Shown in pieces: positions 1 to 11,162 of a stretch of 64,000 nt of DNA. Under the pieces are notes generated by a model. That model saw nothing but the letters and a program-made list of their open reading frames with translations. It was not told where the DNA came from and made no database searches. The translations under genes were made by a program, and so were the position numbers. Each line of letters opens with the position of its first letter. Position 1 is the first letter of the stretch. This stretch comes from Amia ocellicauda. Its lineage: Eukaryota; Chordata; Actinopteri; Amiiformes; Amiidae. The stretch is from NCBI RefSeq assembly GCF_036373705.1, contig NC_089863.1, forward strand, positions 9,677,857 to 9,741,856, read 5' to 3'.

Positions 1-375
1 GGGGGTGTTGGTAGGGGACGGGGGCATTGGTAGTGGTTTGGGGGCGTTGGTAGGGGACAGGGGGCATTGGTTGTGGACAGTGGGCATTGGTAGAAGATAG
101 AGGATAGGGGGTGTTGGTAGGGGAGAGGCGGATGTTGGTAGAGGACATGCGGGAGTTGGTAGGAGATTGGGGGCATTGGTAGGGGACAGGTGGGTGTTGG
201 TAGAGGACAAGGGGCATAAGTAGGGGATTGGGGGCGTTGGTAGGGCAAAGGCGGGTGTTGGTCGGGGACAGGGGGCATTGGCAGAGGATAGAGGATAGGG
301 GGTGTTGGTAGGGGACAGGGGGCATTGGTAAGGGACAGGAGGCATTGGAAGAGGATAGAGGAAAGGAGGTGTTGG
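1..375. repeat. GT-rich minisatellite in DHRS1 intron
   Basis: Imperfect tandem copies of a ~20 bp unit of the form GGGGGTGTTGGTAGGGGACA, with variants GGGGCATTGG and GAGGATAGAGGATA. The array lies downstream of the second DHRS1 coding exon (in the direction of that - strand gene), so it is intronic and cut by the left window edge. No coding content is seen. Confidence 0.85.
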
Positions 376-428
376 TAGGGGACAGGAGGCGTTATTGTTG
401 GTATGTTTATGGTTATTCAGATGGAGAC

Positions 429-922
429 CTGCACTCCAGCATACGCGTTGTTCACCAGGATGTCCAGCCGCCCGCTCTGCTCACGTGTGATTCGCTCAAA
501 CAGTTGCTTGATGTCATCCTCCTTTGTCGAATCACAGACCACGGGCACGCAGGTCCCGCCCCTCGCCTCCACCTGTGATTGGAGGAGGAGGAGCAGGGGG
601 AGGATGAGGGCCTGTAGGCCTGGAAGACAGGCTGACCAATAGTGTGGAAGGACAGAGACCCATAGAGGGAGAGGGAGACAAACAGACAGAGGAGAGAAGA
701 GGAAGGTATAAGAGCAATGATTAGAGGGAAGAAGAGGAGAGAGAGAGAGAGAGGGAGAATGGTAGGTGTTGACCTCACCTCGGTGGCGGTCTCTCTAAGG
801 CTCTGCTCGTGCCGGCCGGTGATGTACACAATGGCTCTGGCCTCAGACAGCTGCAAGGCCACTCCCTTCCCGATGCCCCGGGACGCTCCAGTCACAACAC
901 ACACCCAGCCAGACAGCGCCAT
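429..922 (-). CDS. dhrs1: DHRS1, short-chain dehydrogenase/reductase (5' part, first two coding exons)
   Basis: Two coding exons on the - strand: 922-779 (ATG at 922, 48 codons, donor GAG|GTGAGG) and 572-429 (48 codons, donor CAG|GTCTCC), both phase 0. The first gives a Rossmann start with VVTGASRGIGKG (the TGxxxGxG cofactor motif) and YITGRHEQSL. The second gives VVCDSTKEDDI and RLDILVNNAYAGVQ, the NNAG-equivalent SDR motif in the NNAYAG form typical of DHRS1. The family acts as an NADPH-dependent reductase, usually microsomal. The catalytic YxxxK exon and the C-terminus lie beyond the left edge, so the gene is partial here but not visibly broken. The coding exon begins at an acceptor at about 941, so a non-coding first exon must lie upstream, probably near 2.5-2.7 kb. 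Assignment to DHRS1 rather than another SDR rests on these motifs and on the 14q11.2-like neighbourhood. Confidence 0.9.
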
Positions 923-941
923 CGCCTGGAATCTCTGAGAA

Positions 942-957
942 CTGCAGCACCGAGAGA

Positions 958-992
<35 letters not shown>

Positions 993-1424
993 GGTTAATA
1001 CAGACATACTGACTGGACACAGAAGGTTAGAACACTAAATAAGACATTGAAAAATGTTATTATTAATGTTATTATTTATTTGATTATTATTTGGCAAGTC
1101 GTGCCAATAAAGCGCCTTAAACTGAAAACTGAATTGAATCAAGAGGGGGAGGGTTATTAGAGTATAAAACAGTGACTGGACAGCGCAGGACACAAACACG
1201 GTGCTGAGAGGGACAGCAGGAGAAAGTGTGAGAGAGATGAAGGACAACAGACGCAGTGAGACACCAGGTGGCTGACAGGTGAAGTGCAGCACCACACAAC
1301 AACAACAACAACAGATATTGATCTGAGTTGCTTCACTTCCTGTTCTGGACTTTGGCCCTGGCCTTTAAACTGGAAGATAGAAGAGAGTGGAGATAGTACG
1401 CAGACACTGACACTGCTCTGCTCT
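942..1424 (-). other. DHRS1 5' intron, 3' end with splice cassette and SINE tail
   Basis: On the - strand this intron ends in TGTCTGTATTAACCC (992-1006 region), a long TC tract and CTGCAG, immediately before the first DHRS1 coding exon at 941. This is the same cassette that forms the large minisatellites elsewhere in the window. Around 1080-1140 there is a short retroposon-tail-like segment (GTGCCAATAAAGC followed by TTGAATTGAAT). Related tails occur near 19.27, 33.31 and 60.5 kb. No gene is seen. Confidence 0.5.
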
Positions 1425-2300
1425 GACTGGATACCACAGCACACTGACTGAATACCACAGTACACTGACTGGATACTACATCACACTAACACTGCTCTGA
1501 CTGGATACCACAGCACACTGACACTGCACTGACTGGATACCACAGCACACTGACTGGATACCACAGCACACTGACTGGATACCACAGCACACTGACACAG
1601 CACTGACTGGATACCACAGCACACTGACACAGCACTGACTGAATACCACAGCACACTGACACTGCTCTGACTGGAGACTACAGCACACTGACTGGATACC
1701 ACAGCACACTGACACAGCACTGACTGGATACCACAGCACACTGACTGGATACCACAGCACACTGACACTGCACTGACTGGAGACTACAGCACACTGACTG
1801 GATACCACAACACACTGACACTGCACTGACTGAATACCACAGCACACTGACACTGCACTGACTGGATACCACAGCACACTGACTGGATACCACAGCACAC
1901 TGACTGGATACCACAGCACATTGACACAGCACTGACTGAATACCACAGCACACTGATACTGCACTGACTGGAGACTACAGCACACTGACTGGATACCACA
2001 GCACACTGACACAGCACTGACTGGATACCACAGCACACTGACACAGCACTGACTGGATACTACAGCACACTGACTGAATACCACAGCACACTGACTGGAT
2101 ACCACAGCACACTGACACAGCACTGACTGGATACCACAGCACACTGACACTGCACTGACTGGATACCACAGCACACTGACTGGATACCACAGCACACTGA
2201 CTGGATACCACAGCACACTGACTGGATACTACAGCACACTGACTGAATACCACAGCACACTGACTGGATACCACAGCACACTGACACAGCACTGAGGGAG
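1425..2300. repeat. Minisatellite, ~21-44 bp unit
   Basis: Tandem units of the form CTGACTGGATACCACAGCACA, alternating with CACTGACACTGCACTGACTGG-like steps, about 40 steps in all. The unit resembles one half of the 55 bp unit found at 11.2-13.4 kb (GAACACTACAGCACATTAAC), so the two arrays probably share an origin. The long Cys/Val/Ser-rich frames on the - strand are products of periodicity and are not genes. Confidence 0.9.
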
Positions 2301-2504
2301 AGAGAGAAACTGACAGGACACTACAGTGCATTAACACGGCAGTGCATTGCATTAAGAAAAACATGAACATAGAAATCTCTCTCTGTCTTCTTATACGGGA
2401 CCTTACAAGCTAACAACGTACCCGGTAATAATATAATTACCCTAATTATAGGAAGTAGCAGTATCGTATGCAGTGATGAGCGCCAGTAAGCCTCAGTAAG
2501 TGGC

Positions 2505-2700
2505 ACTGTACCTGACACACAGCGGCGGAGAGACACTGCAGACCGGACCCCCAGCCCAGCCCGCCGGGACACTGAGCGGCGGCGCACACACTTCCGCGTA
2601 CCGTAAAACACCGACGAGCTGCGCGTCTGCAGAGGCGCTATCAGACCAATACAGTGTATTGTCACACAGTGCACCGCTGCACAATACAAAGCATTACAGT
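2505..2700 (-). promoter_or_regulatory. CpG-rich segment, putative DHRS1 first non-coding exon and promoter
   Basis: The segment 2515-2650 is rich in CG dinucleotides, unlike its AT-rich flanks. On the - strand it ends with a good donor (GTCAG|GTACAG, near 2510) that could join to the acceptor at 941-943 in front of the DHRS1 coding exon. This is inferred from composition and splice sites only. Confidence 0.4.
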
Positions 2701-3159
2701 GCAGTACAGGGTATTACAACCCAGTGTTTTGCAGTGCTACACTAGTTCAGTCTTCTTTTAATAATAAAATGTACTGTAATATACTGTAGTGCTGTTACAG
2801 ACACGCTGCAGTGTTATCAGGGCTTGTACCACACACACTCATCTACTGACACACTATCATGGAATAACACCTATTCAATACATCACCTTGCAAAGTCACT
2901 TCAGCTCATTTTAAACCCAGTTATTATGAATAATATTAATTTTATTGTGGTTATTTTAAGTTGTATGATTTGTCTGGGACAGCTTTTCTTTACAAACACA
3001 CTAGAAAATGTTATTGCTGTGATTGTTATTATTGGATGTGCGTTACACAGAGGGACAGCAACACAGACACAGGGAGAGGGAGAGAGAGGGAGAGAGGGAT
3101 GGAAAGATACATTTCAGGAAAGCTTTTAACTTTTTAAGGATTCCGGTTGGTGATCATTT

Positions 3160-3231
3160 ATTAATGAGAGAGAGCGAGAGACAGAGAAGCAGACATATTG
3201 ACAGAGAGAGGCAGAGATCTGGAGGGAGCAA

Positions 3232-3266
<35 letters not shown>

Positions 3267-3775
3267 CGAGGGAGGGAAGGAGGGGGCGAAAGTGCTGGTC
3301 TTTTCCAGTCCTTCATCAATACTCTGTTTTCAAAACATCGGGAGGCTGATCAGAGACAGACAGAGAGAGAGAGAGGGTGAGCGAAAGAGATATAATTGAA
3401 TTGTACTGTTTATACTACAATTACTTTATATATGACATGTTGTTTAAGTGCTTTGGCAATACTAGAGATACAGGGAAGTAGAGAGGGAGACAGGAGGAGA
3501 GAGAGAGTGAGAGAGTGTGAGGTAGAGATATAATTTAATTGTACTACAATTACTTTTAATATTACCTGTTACTTAAGTGCTTTGGCAATATTGGAGATAC
3601 AGAGAAATAGAGAGGGAAAGGGACAAGGAGGGGGGGGGACTGAGAGAGAGAGAAAGGGAAAAGAGGTAGAGACAGGAGGAGAGGTGTACACAGAGCAATA
3701 GAACAGGGAAAGGAAAAGGAAAAGCGAGGGAGAAAGAGATTAAGTTCTACAGACAGACAGAGAGATATTGACAGA
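3160..3775 (+). other. GA-rich 5' region of PPP1R3E with a duplicated ~150 bp segment
   Basis: Purine-rich sequence (many GAGA runs, including 3236-3262) leading to the PPP1R3E start codon. Two diverged copies of one segment lie in tandem at about 3385-3475 and 3528-3610, each with an ATATAATTnAATTGTACT start and AAGTGCTTTGGCAATA. This is either a local duplication or two copies of a dispersed fish repeat. The 2700-3160 stretch upstream is AT-rich, with nothing recognised. Confidence 0.5.
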
Positions 3776-5261
3776 ATGGATGGAGGGACAGAGACTCCCC
3801 GTGGCCGAATTCCACGACCTTTGACCTGCGCCACCGGCCTGTCGGACAGGAGCCGCAGTCGTGACCTGCTGGCCCCGCCTTCCCCCCTCTCTCCACGGCG
3901 TCGGGCGCGCTCGGTTCCTATCCACTCCCCCAGGGAGCCAATCAGACGCTGCCACAGCCCCGAGACCAGGAAGAGAGTGCGATTTGCTGATTCACTGGGA
4001 CTGGAGCTGATATCTGTCCGTCATTACAGGTAATTATGACAATAAGAATAATCACTATTATTATTATCATTATAATCCAAGGAGGGACAGCGCCTCCACA
4101 CTTGTCAAATTTACAGATGATACTAAAATAGGTGGCTCAGCAGATACAATCTCGGCAGCACAGGCTATTCAAAGGGACTTGGATAATATTCAGTTGTGGG
4201 CCGACACCTGGCAGATGAAATTCAATGTGGACAAGTGCAAGGTAATACATGCAGGTAACAAAAAGGTCCACTATAATTACACTATGGGAGGAATAGATCT
4301 AGATGAAGTAACACATGAGAAAGACCTAGGAGTCTATGTGGACTCCTCACTTTCTCCAGCCAAACAATGTGGGGAAGCAATAAAAAAGGCAAACAGGATG
4401 TTAGGGTATACTGTCAAAAGTGCAGAATTGAGATCAAGAGCAGTGATGTTCAGACTGTACAATGCACTAGTTAGAGCTCATCTGGATACTGTGTGCAGTT
4501 CTGGGCTCCACACTTCAAGAAAGATATCGCTGCTCTAGAGGCAGTTCAGAGGAGAGCAACCAGACTTATTCCAGGTCTGAAGGGAAAGTCCTACTGAGAG
4601 ACTGAGGACCTGAACCTTTTCACCCTGGAACAGAGGAGACTACGTGGGGACTTGATTCAAGTCTTCAAACTCATGAAGGACATCGACCACATCAAACCAG
4701 AGGAGCTTTTCCAGATCAGCAGGGACACACGCACCCGGGGACACAAATGGAAATTGGGCTTCAAGGCATTCGAGACAGAAAACAGGAGACACTTCTTCAC
4801 ACAGAGAGGCATCACAATCTGAACAAACTCCCCAGCGATGTGGTTGAAGAGACAATTTGGGAACATTCAAAAACAGACTGGATAGGATCCTTGGATCACT
4901 TAGATATTAATGAACACCAAAGGAGCACGATGGGTCAAATGGCCTCCTCTCGTTTGTAAACTTTCTTATGTTCTTATGTTCTTAACGGGGGAACTGCAGC
5001 GCCCTGTGATTAATACCACAGCAGTAAGAACATTGTTTGTATTTGTGCAGTCAGTCACATGACCCGGACAGCGAATCGGACAGTGAGGGCGGCGAGTTGA
5101 TGATACATGCCACACCCACGCTCTCGCCCCCTCCCACAGGCAAGAAGCCGTCGTGGTGGTCAGAGGTGAGAGGTCAACTACCCCCCTGTGTCTGTATCTG
5201 TCTGCTTCTGGCCTTCAATTTAACTTTCTCTCTCCTACCCTCCTCTCTCTGAATTAATTGT

Positions 5262-5331
<70 letters not shown>

Positions 5332-6328
5332 AGTGTGCAGTGCTGCAGTTCCAGCCCCCAGTGACCCGGCCTGATTTCGATGTTCTGCTGCGGTGCCAGC
5401 GGGTGTGTGTGGAGTCTGTGAGCCCGGGGCCCGTGTGCGTGACCGGCACAGTGCGCGTCCAGAACCTGTCTTTCCACAAGCAGGTCCTGATCCGATACAC
5501 CTTTGACCGCTGGGCCTCCCACAGCCAGGTCACTGGGGCCTACCTGCCCCCCACCGTCCAGCACTGTGAGTGACTGAGTGTGTGGAACTGTGAGTCTGTG
5601 TACCTGCCTGACCCCCTCTCTCTCTCTCAGTGCAGTGTTAATGTGCTGTAGTGTTCAGTCAGTGTGTCTGTATTAACCCTCTCTCTCTCAGTGCAGTGTT
5701 AATGTGCTGTAGTGTTCAGTCAGTGTGTCTGTATTAACCCTCTCTCTCAGTGCAGTGTTAATGTGCTGTAGTGTTCAGTGTGTCTGTATTAACCCTCTCT
5801 CTCTCAGTGCAGTGTTAATGTGCTGTAGTGTTCAGTCAGTGTGTCTGTATTAACCCTCTCTCTCTCAGTGCAGTGTTAATGTGCTGTAGTGTTCAGTGTG
5901 TCTGTATTAACCCTCTCTCTCTCAGTGCAGTGTTAATGTGCTGTAGTGTTCAGTCAGTGTGTCTGTATTAACCCTCTCTCTCAGTGCAGTGTTAATGTGC
6001 TGTAGTGTTCAGTCAGTCAGTGTGTCTGTATTAACCCTCTCTCTCTCAGTGCAGTGTTAATGTGCTGTAGTGTTCAGTCAGTGTCTGTATTAACCCTCTC
6101 TCTCTCAGTGCAGTGTTAATGTGCTGTAGTGTTCAGTGTGTCTGTATTAACCCTCTCTCTCTCATTGCAGTGTTAATGTGCTGTAGTGTTCAGTCAGTGT
6201 GTCTGTATTAACCCTCTCTCTCTCAGTGCAGTGTTAATGTGCTGTAGTGTTCAGTGTGTCTGTATTAACCCTCTCTCTCTCAGTGCAGTGTTAATGTGCT
6301 GTAGTGTTCAGTCAGTGTGTCTGTATTA

Positions 6329-6391
<63 letters not shown>

Positions 6392-6608
6392 CTCTCTCAG
6401 TACAGATCGCTTCCAGTTCCGCCTGCCCCTCCCCGCCCCCCCCTGCAGTCCGCTGGCCCTCCCTCCCTCTCTGGAGTTTGCCGTGTGTTACTGCGTCCAG
6501 GGGGAGGAATTCTGGGACAGCAATGAGGGACAAAACTACGCCATCTGCTGGACAGACTGCCCTCCTGCTCCCCCACAGCAGGACACTGCCTGGATTCACT
6601 TCATATAG
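3776..6608 (+). CDS. ppp1r3e: PPP1R3E-like glycogen-targeting regulatory subunit of protein phosphatase 1
   Basis: Four coding exons: 3776-4029, 5051-5165, 5334-5565 and 6406-6608 (804 nt, 267 aa). The family recruits PP1 catalytic subunit to glycogen particles to dephosphorylate glycogen-metabolising enzymes. Exon 1 carries an Arg/Ser-rich N-terminus and the PP1-docking RVxF motif [19 protein letters not shown] (RVRF at about residues 68-71). Exon 2 is an acidic linker ([12 protein letters not shown]). Exons 3-4 form a CBM21 domain: [13 protein letters not shown], then [21 protein letters not shown], then LEFAVCY and [13 protein letters not shown]. The length fits the mammalian protein (about 280 aa). 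The acceptor of exon 4 (TACAG at 6401-6405) is chosen because it keeps frame; a CAG four bases upstream does not. Intron 1 holds a CR1 fragment and intron 3 a minisatellite. PPP1R3E, rather than R3B, C or D, is inferred from the neighbouring genes. Confidence 0.88.
4083..4985 (+). mobile_element. CR1-like LINE fragment (reverse transcriptase C-terminal part and 3' end)
   Basis: Starts inside a reverse transcriptase at the codons for [16 protein letters not shown] (normally FADD) and continues with [37 protein letters not shown] and [20 protein letters not shown] frame break near 4490 is followed by [15 protein letters not shown] and [10 protein letters not shown]. It ends at a short TTCTTATG tandem repeat (4966-4985), the kind of 8-mer 3' tail used by CR1-clade elements. 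It is 5' truncated, has several frame breaks, lies in PPP1R3E intron 1 in sense orientation, and is not functional. Confidence 0.85.
5264..5326. repeat. (TC)n microsatellite at PPP1R3E intron 2 acceptor
   Basis: About 30 TC dinucleotides running directly into the exon 3 acceptor TTTCTCTCAG. The tract serves as a very long polypyrimidine tract. Confidence 0.9.
5622..6390 (+). repeat. 55-60 bp minisatellite (array 1), PPP1R3E intron 3
   Basis: About 13 tandem units. Each reads on the + strand: CTCTCTCTCAGTGCAGTG, then TTAATGTGCTGTAGTGTTC, then AGTCAGTGTGTCTGTATTAA, then CCC. Units vary by loss or gain of the AGTC step and of TC pairs. The last unit runs into a TC tract (6332-6388) and the real acceptor of PPP1R3E exon 4. 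Each unit contains TATTAAC + TC tract + CAG in the sense direction. Confidence 0.95.
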
Positions 6609-6930
6609 AGAGAAAGGGATGAAGGGATAGAGGTGGGGAGCACAGGAACTGTTTCTGGGTCATATGTATTTTATTTTTGGGGGGCTAATTAGTCCTGTAT
6701 GTCTTCTCTGTACCAGTGGAGCTGTGGAGACTGACAGACACACAGACAGATGGACCATCAGAGAGAGACAGACAGGACTCCTCCAGAATTAAAGACATTT
6801 CTTGCTGTGCCCACTGTGCTGCGCTGTACTGTGCAGAGGACTGTCTTGCAGTGCTGTTGTTGTCTTTGTTGTGTATGAGTTTGTGTGTAGTGTTGTGTGT
6901 GCATTTGTAAATAACTGAATAATAATAAAA
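6609..6930 (+). other. PPP1R3E 3' UTR
   Basis: Follows the TAG at 6606-6608. A polyadenylation-type AATAATAAAAATAATAAT run lies near 6917-6935. From about 6655 onward this sequence is duplicated at 13434 and beyond (GTATTTT.TTTTTGGGGGG, then GAGCTG and ACTGACAGA.), which marks the left edge of the GIMAP duplication unit. Confidence 0.6.
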
Positions 6931-6959
6931 ATAATAATATATTCTGGTCATTTGTTAAC

Positions 6960-8619
6960 TGATGAAGAGTCTGTATTTTGAACAAGCTGAAATGTGGAAG
7001 CTGTCAGCACACACACAACACATCAAAAAGAAAATGAGAACCGCTCACTCAACTTGCAATCCCCCCAAAATTATACATTTGTATTTAAAGAAGAAGACAA
7101 CATTTCAACACTTATGTGCCTTCATTATGGTGCGTAGACATTCAACACACACAATACACTCAACACAGATAAAAAAACGCGGAGCACACTAAACACATTC
7201 AACACACACAAGACATTCAACACACAAGACACTCAGCACACTCAACACACAAACACACACACTAACACTGTGTGTTGTGCTGGTTGGTGAAGAGAGGTGG
7301 GAACAGGGGAATAAAGATAGATTTCAGAGTTACTTGCCGGGACTGTGTGTGTCTCAGTGTGTTTGTCTCAGTTTGTGTGAGTGTGTGTGTGCGTCAGTGT
7401 GTGTGACGTCGTTGTGTTAAGTGCTGCAATTAAGGGCAAAGTACAAAGATGAACGCTGCTGTCTCTATACTTTCATTTTTCACTTTTCATAAGAAGACAC
7501 AGTGCTGGTGCTGCCCGAGAGAGAGACAGAGACAGACAGAGAGAGAGAGAGGGAAGGATAGGAGGGTCCTGCTCTTTTAGAAAACCCAAAGCTGTTGATC
7601 CTTCAGGACAAGAAGAGCACAGAGGACGCGTGCTGTGAGTGTTGCATTTAATCTGTACTCATTTTATCAGGGGGACGGTGTCAGTAGAGACAGTAGATGT
7701 TGTATTGCAGAGCTGAGTTGTGTTGTGCAGAAGCAGTTGTGAGCGGCTTCAGCTCCAGTCACACAACACTTGATTTAATGACTGTATTAAAATATTCAAC
7801 ACTACATTAAGTCCTGTAACACTACCACAGGACAGTGTACAATACTGTAGGTATATTCAACCCATTCCTCTCCGGCAGCGGGGGTGTGAGCTACAATAAC
7901 AGCCGGATATCACTTTATAGTCTGTTGTTAATCAAGGCTGGAGCCTCCTGTGTCTGGTGCCTCAGGGATGAGGTGGTGGTGGCGGGGGTCTGAGCTCTGT
8001 CAGCAAGGGGCGGGGGGGCGCAGCAGACAGACAGAGAGCACTGGGAATCACTGTGCTGCTGGGGGTGACATAGCCAGGGTTTCTGAGGACTCGTTTTCAC
8101 ATTTTGTATCAAATAAAGGGGATTTTAGTTTGAATATTTAAAAAAACCCTGTTGATTAATGAGGAGTGTTTTATGGCTGTGGCCGTTGATAGCAGCACTC
8201 TTTTATTGTTTTATGTGCCTGTAAAAATGCTTTCCCTGGCCACCTTCCTCAGGGCCCAGTTAATGATTAACCTGGAGTTTCAGTGGGGATACAATTTCTA
8301 ATTTGACTGAGTCTGGACTCTGAGAAGCACTGCGTGTAATTTCAGACACGGCACTCATCAAAGCAACCCTGCTGTGCTACCTCACCCTCCTTCAGCAATG
8401 AGGAGGAGAAGAATAAAAAAGTGGTGCACCATTTAATTGTTACCCCATGTCACTTCCTGGCACTTGCGAGGCATCTCTTTAAAGATATTTGTGTTGGAAT
8501 GGTGAAAGAGCCTGGCCTGTCACTCCAAATTAGACCACAGCAAGTCCCTGGGGAGGCTAATGAAACAGATGACAGGGGGGGGCTTAACAGCTGCTCTCAC
8601 TGTCCTTATTCTTCAACAG
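6960..8619 (+). other. Upstream region of GIMAP copy 1 with putative non-coding first exon
   Basis: Homologous over most of its length to 13820-15350. A probable non-coding first exon ends at 7634 (GGACGCGTGCT|GTGAGT). Its paralogue in unit 2 ends at 14402 (GGACACACGCT|GTGAGT), and both contain CTTTTAGAAAACCCAAAGC and GTTGATCCTTCAGGACAAG. The match of the donor and about 90 bp before it between copies supports a 5' UTR exon. 6960-7300 is rich in ACACA words. Nothing else is recognised, and there is no BED exon. Confidence 0.5.
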
Positions 8620-8635
8620 CAGAACAAAAGGAGCG

Positions 8636-10485
8636 ATGCACAAAAGGAAACGCAATGCCCCACAAGCCGAGGGTAAGTGGGCTGATCTGTGTGTCACATT
8701 TGGCGCAGTGTGTCTGTGTCAGTGAGGTTGAATCCCACGGGGTGTCCGAGCACATATGCACCATGTAGAAAATAAAACACTAAAAAGGCGCTGAATTTGT
8801 GACTGACCAAAGCAATGTGGCACAGTAAAGCAACAAACATCAACAGGACAAGCATCTGAACACACCTGGGGCTAAAGAGGGAGTAGGAGAAGTAGCAATA
8901 GTTACACATAGTTATTAGTAATCTAAGCATTTCGCAAGCTTAGCTAGTTTGCATTACAAATATTACAACACTGTATTAGAGGGCAGGACCTTGTTACACC
9001 AGTGTAAAGTGTTTTGACCTCCAAGGGACAGACCCTTCTCTGAGGATGCTCCAGCTCCCAGTGAACTCAGATCTACAGCTCCAGTTATGCACTGTGGAGT
9101 AAGTGCTGTTTTTGTGTGTCTGAACACCATAACCCACCTGTCTGTGCTGTGCTCCTCTGCAGGACCCAGACAGAGCCCACGAGGAATAAAGACTGAGCGA
9201 CACATTGCAGAGGGTTGGGGGCTGTCACAGCCCAAGAGGGCCTGCAGCAGAGACATCCTTACCAACCGTAAGTCATGACCTCTGTGGCCCTGAGCCGCAC
9301 GAACACACTGGCTAATAAAGACAATGCCGGGAAAACAGCAGATACGCATCATAATTAATATGAATAGAAATGGAAAAAGCAAGAAACAGTTGAAGATGGT
9401 GATGATGTAACCTGCTGCATGTGTTAGTCTTGTGTTTCTAACCTCCAGCATCAGCACACAGATAGTCTTTCTGGTTAAACTGAGTTATATTTGCTCTCCC
9501 AATTCAGCAGTAACCTTGTAACAGGCTGACCCTGTGTAAGACCCCTATGCTCCAGAGTCTGACCTGCTCTCGTTCTCCCTCAGTCTCCACAGGCCTTCTG
9601 CGGCTGGTGCTGCTGGGGAAGACTGGGTCAGGGAAGAGCGCCACAGGGAACACCATCCTGGGCAAGAACGTTTTTATATCAGAATGCAGTCCCAGCTCTG
9701 TCACACAGCAATGCAACAAGCGTACAAAAAATGTCTGTGGAAGAAAGGTCACTGTAGTGGACACCCCAGGCCTGTTTGACATGGCCCTGCCTGTGGACAG
9801 TGCAGCCAAGGAGACCGTGAGATGCATCCAGATGTCCTCCCCGGGGCCCCACGCCCTCCTGCTGGTGCTGCAGCTGGGCCGCTACACAGAAGAAGAGAAA
9901 AGGGCAGTCGGTATCATCCAGCAGATATTCGGAGAGGAGGCCACCAGGTACATGATAGTGCTGTTCACACATGGAGACAAACTCAAACAAACAAACATTG
10001 AGGAATTTATCAGCAAAGACCAGGACCTGCAGCAGCTAGTGACGAGCTGCGGGGACAGGTATCATGTCCTGAATAACAATGAAGAGGAAAGTCGAGGCCA
10101 GGTGACTGATCTCATTTGGAAGATCGGCAAGATGGTGCAGAACAACGGGGGCAGCTGCTACACTAGTGAGATGTACCAGAAGGCCGAGGAGAATCTCAGA
10201 CAGATAGAGGAGAAGTTCTTGGACGATCTGCAGACAAAGCTTTGGGAAGTGGAGGAGAGACACCAGAGGGAAAAGAGAGAGTTAGAGCTGAAGATTGCAG
10301 ACCTAGAAGAAAACGAGACAAAAAAGACAGAACTGGAGCAAAAAATGTGCGAAGAGAAGCAGGAGGTTCAGAATCATTTCCAGAAGAAGAAGAAGAAAGC
10401 AAGAGAGGAGGCAGAGAGCAGCACTATACTGCAGGACCTTTTCACTGGGGTGAAGAGTGTTTTCTATAAATTGTGGGGAAAATAG
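8636..10485 (+). CDS. GIMAP-family GTPase, copy 1
   Basis: Predicted exons: 8636-8672 (ATG at 8636; the exon itself begins at about 8620), 9163-9267 and 9584-10485; 1044 nt, 347 aa, all junctions phase 1. GIMAPs are AIG1/TRAFAC GTPases of lymphocyte and endolysosomal membranes in mammals. The last exon holds the whole G domain: G1 [16 protein letters not shown] (about 59-74), switch II/G3 VDTPGLFD, the GIMAP box [19 protein letters not shown], and G4 [10 protein letters not shown] charged coiled coil follows from about residue 250 to the end ([20 protein letters not shown]), finishing FYKLWGK with no membrane anchor. The two short exons encode [13 protein letters not shown] and a Lys-rich segment ([18 protein letters not shown]) that keeps the same frame in copies 2 and 3. 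Translation could instead start at 9547 if these exons are non-coding. An AATAAA signal lies at 10669. Confidence 0.85.
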
Positions 10486-10970
10486 TTACATCCTGTAGTG
10501 CCCTTACATTGAAGTATGACATGGATGTGTTGAGTGCAGTAAATGATATTGCTCATATAAGCTCAGAGGGGAACAGGACAGGTGGTGATGTGTATAAAAG
10601 CATGTGTTCAGTGGTCAGTGTTGCTTATGTTTGTATATAAAGCTGTGAGGTGTATTACATTGTGTATCAAATAAAACTCTTGATTTTTGGTTTGATTTTA
10701 AATGGTGTGTTTATTTACTTCTAGCTCTGTAGTACAAACACTGCAGCAATACTGACAGGACCTGATCATGATAATGATAATTAGTGTAATAAATATAATA
10801 ATATGATAGATGGAGAGATTGTCCTCTGTGACCAGTAGTCCTCTTCAGGGTCATACATAAAGACACGCATGGTGTCATCCATCTCGGCTCCAGGCTCAGT
10901 CCCACAAACAACATGGTGTCAGTTTCCATGTGCAGGTGTGTAATTCCTGTCTCAGTCAGACAGTGGGGTA
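10486..10970 (+). other. 3' UTR and flank of GIMAP copy 1
   Basis: AATAAAACTCTTGATTTTTG at 10669-10688 is the likely polyadenylation signal. The same sequence follows GIMAP copy 3 (28347). A segment with GGAGAGATTGTCCTCTGT (10811-10828) is also shared with copy 3 (28469-28492). No further gene is seen. Confidence 0.6.
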
Positions 10971-10971
10971 T

Positions 10972-11162
10972 TTCTATAGGGGGATTTTGGCAGCGGGTGG
11001 GGGGTAGGCTGGAGCTGCGGTTCTGTCAGGGTGTCTGTTGCTGGCGCCTCCCCTTCCCACTCCCCTACTCCCCCAACTCAACCCTGGCAACATGGTGCCT
11101 CCAGAGAGAGAGAGCGAGGGCGATGCTAACAAGGGTGAGGAGACAGAGAGCACTCAGACTGC
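10972..11162 (-). pseudogene. CIROP 3' exon fragment a (pseudogene)
   Basis: Matches the last exon of CIROP (30818-31103) on the - strand: GGAGCTGCGGTTCTGTCAGG, GTGTCTGTTG, then CCCTCCGC-type cytoplasmic-tail codons and part of the membrane segment (GCTAACAAGGGTGAGGAGAC). It ends abruptly inside the transmembrane segment and passes straight into the minisatellite at 11163. No other CIROP exon is attached, so it cannot encode a product. Confidence 0.85.

Noticed and set aside
1476..2370. Long Cys/Val/Ser-rich open frames on the - strand
   Set aside because: They exist in several overlapping frames of one tandem repeat; the frame is open only because the unit lacks stops.
4179..4538. 119-codon frame as a host gene
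   Set aside because: It is the C-terminal part of a CR1-clade reverse transcriptase, truncated and frame-broken.
9679..9990. Antisense open frames across the GIMAP G domain (also 16811-17284 and 27427-27951 on -)
   Set aside because: Mirror frames of a GC-rich coding exon. They have no recognisable domain, and the + strand has full GIMAP motifs.
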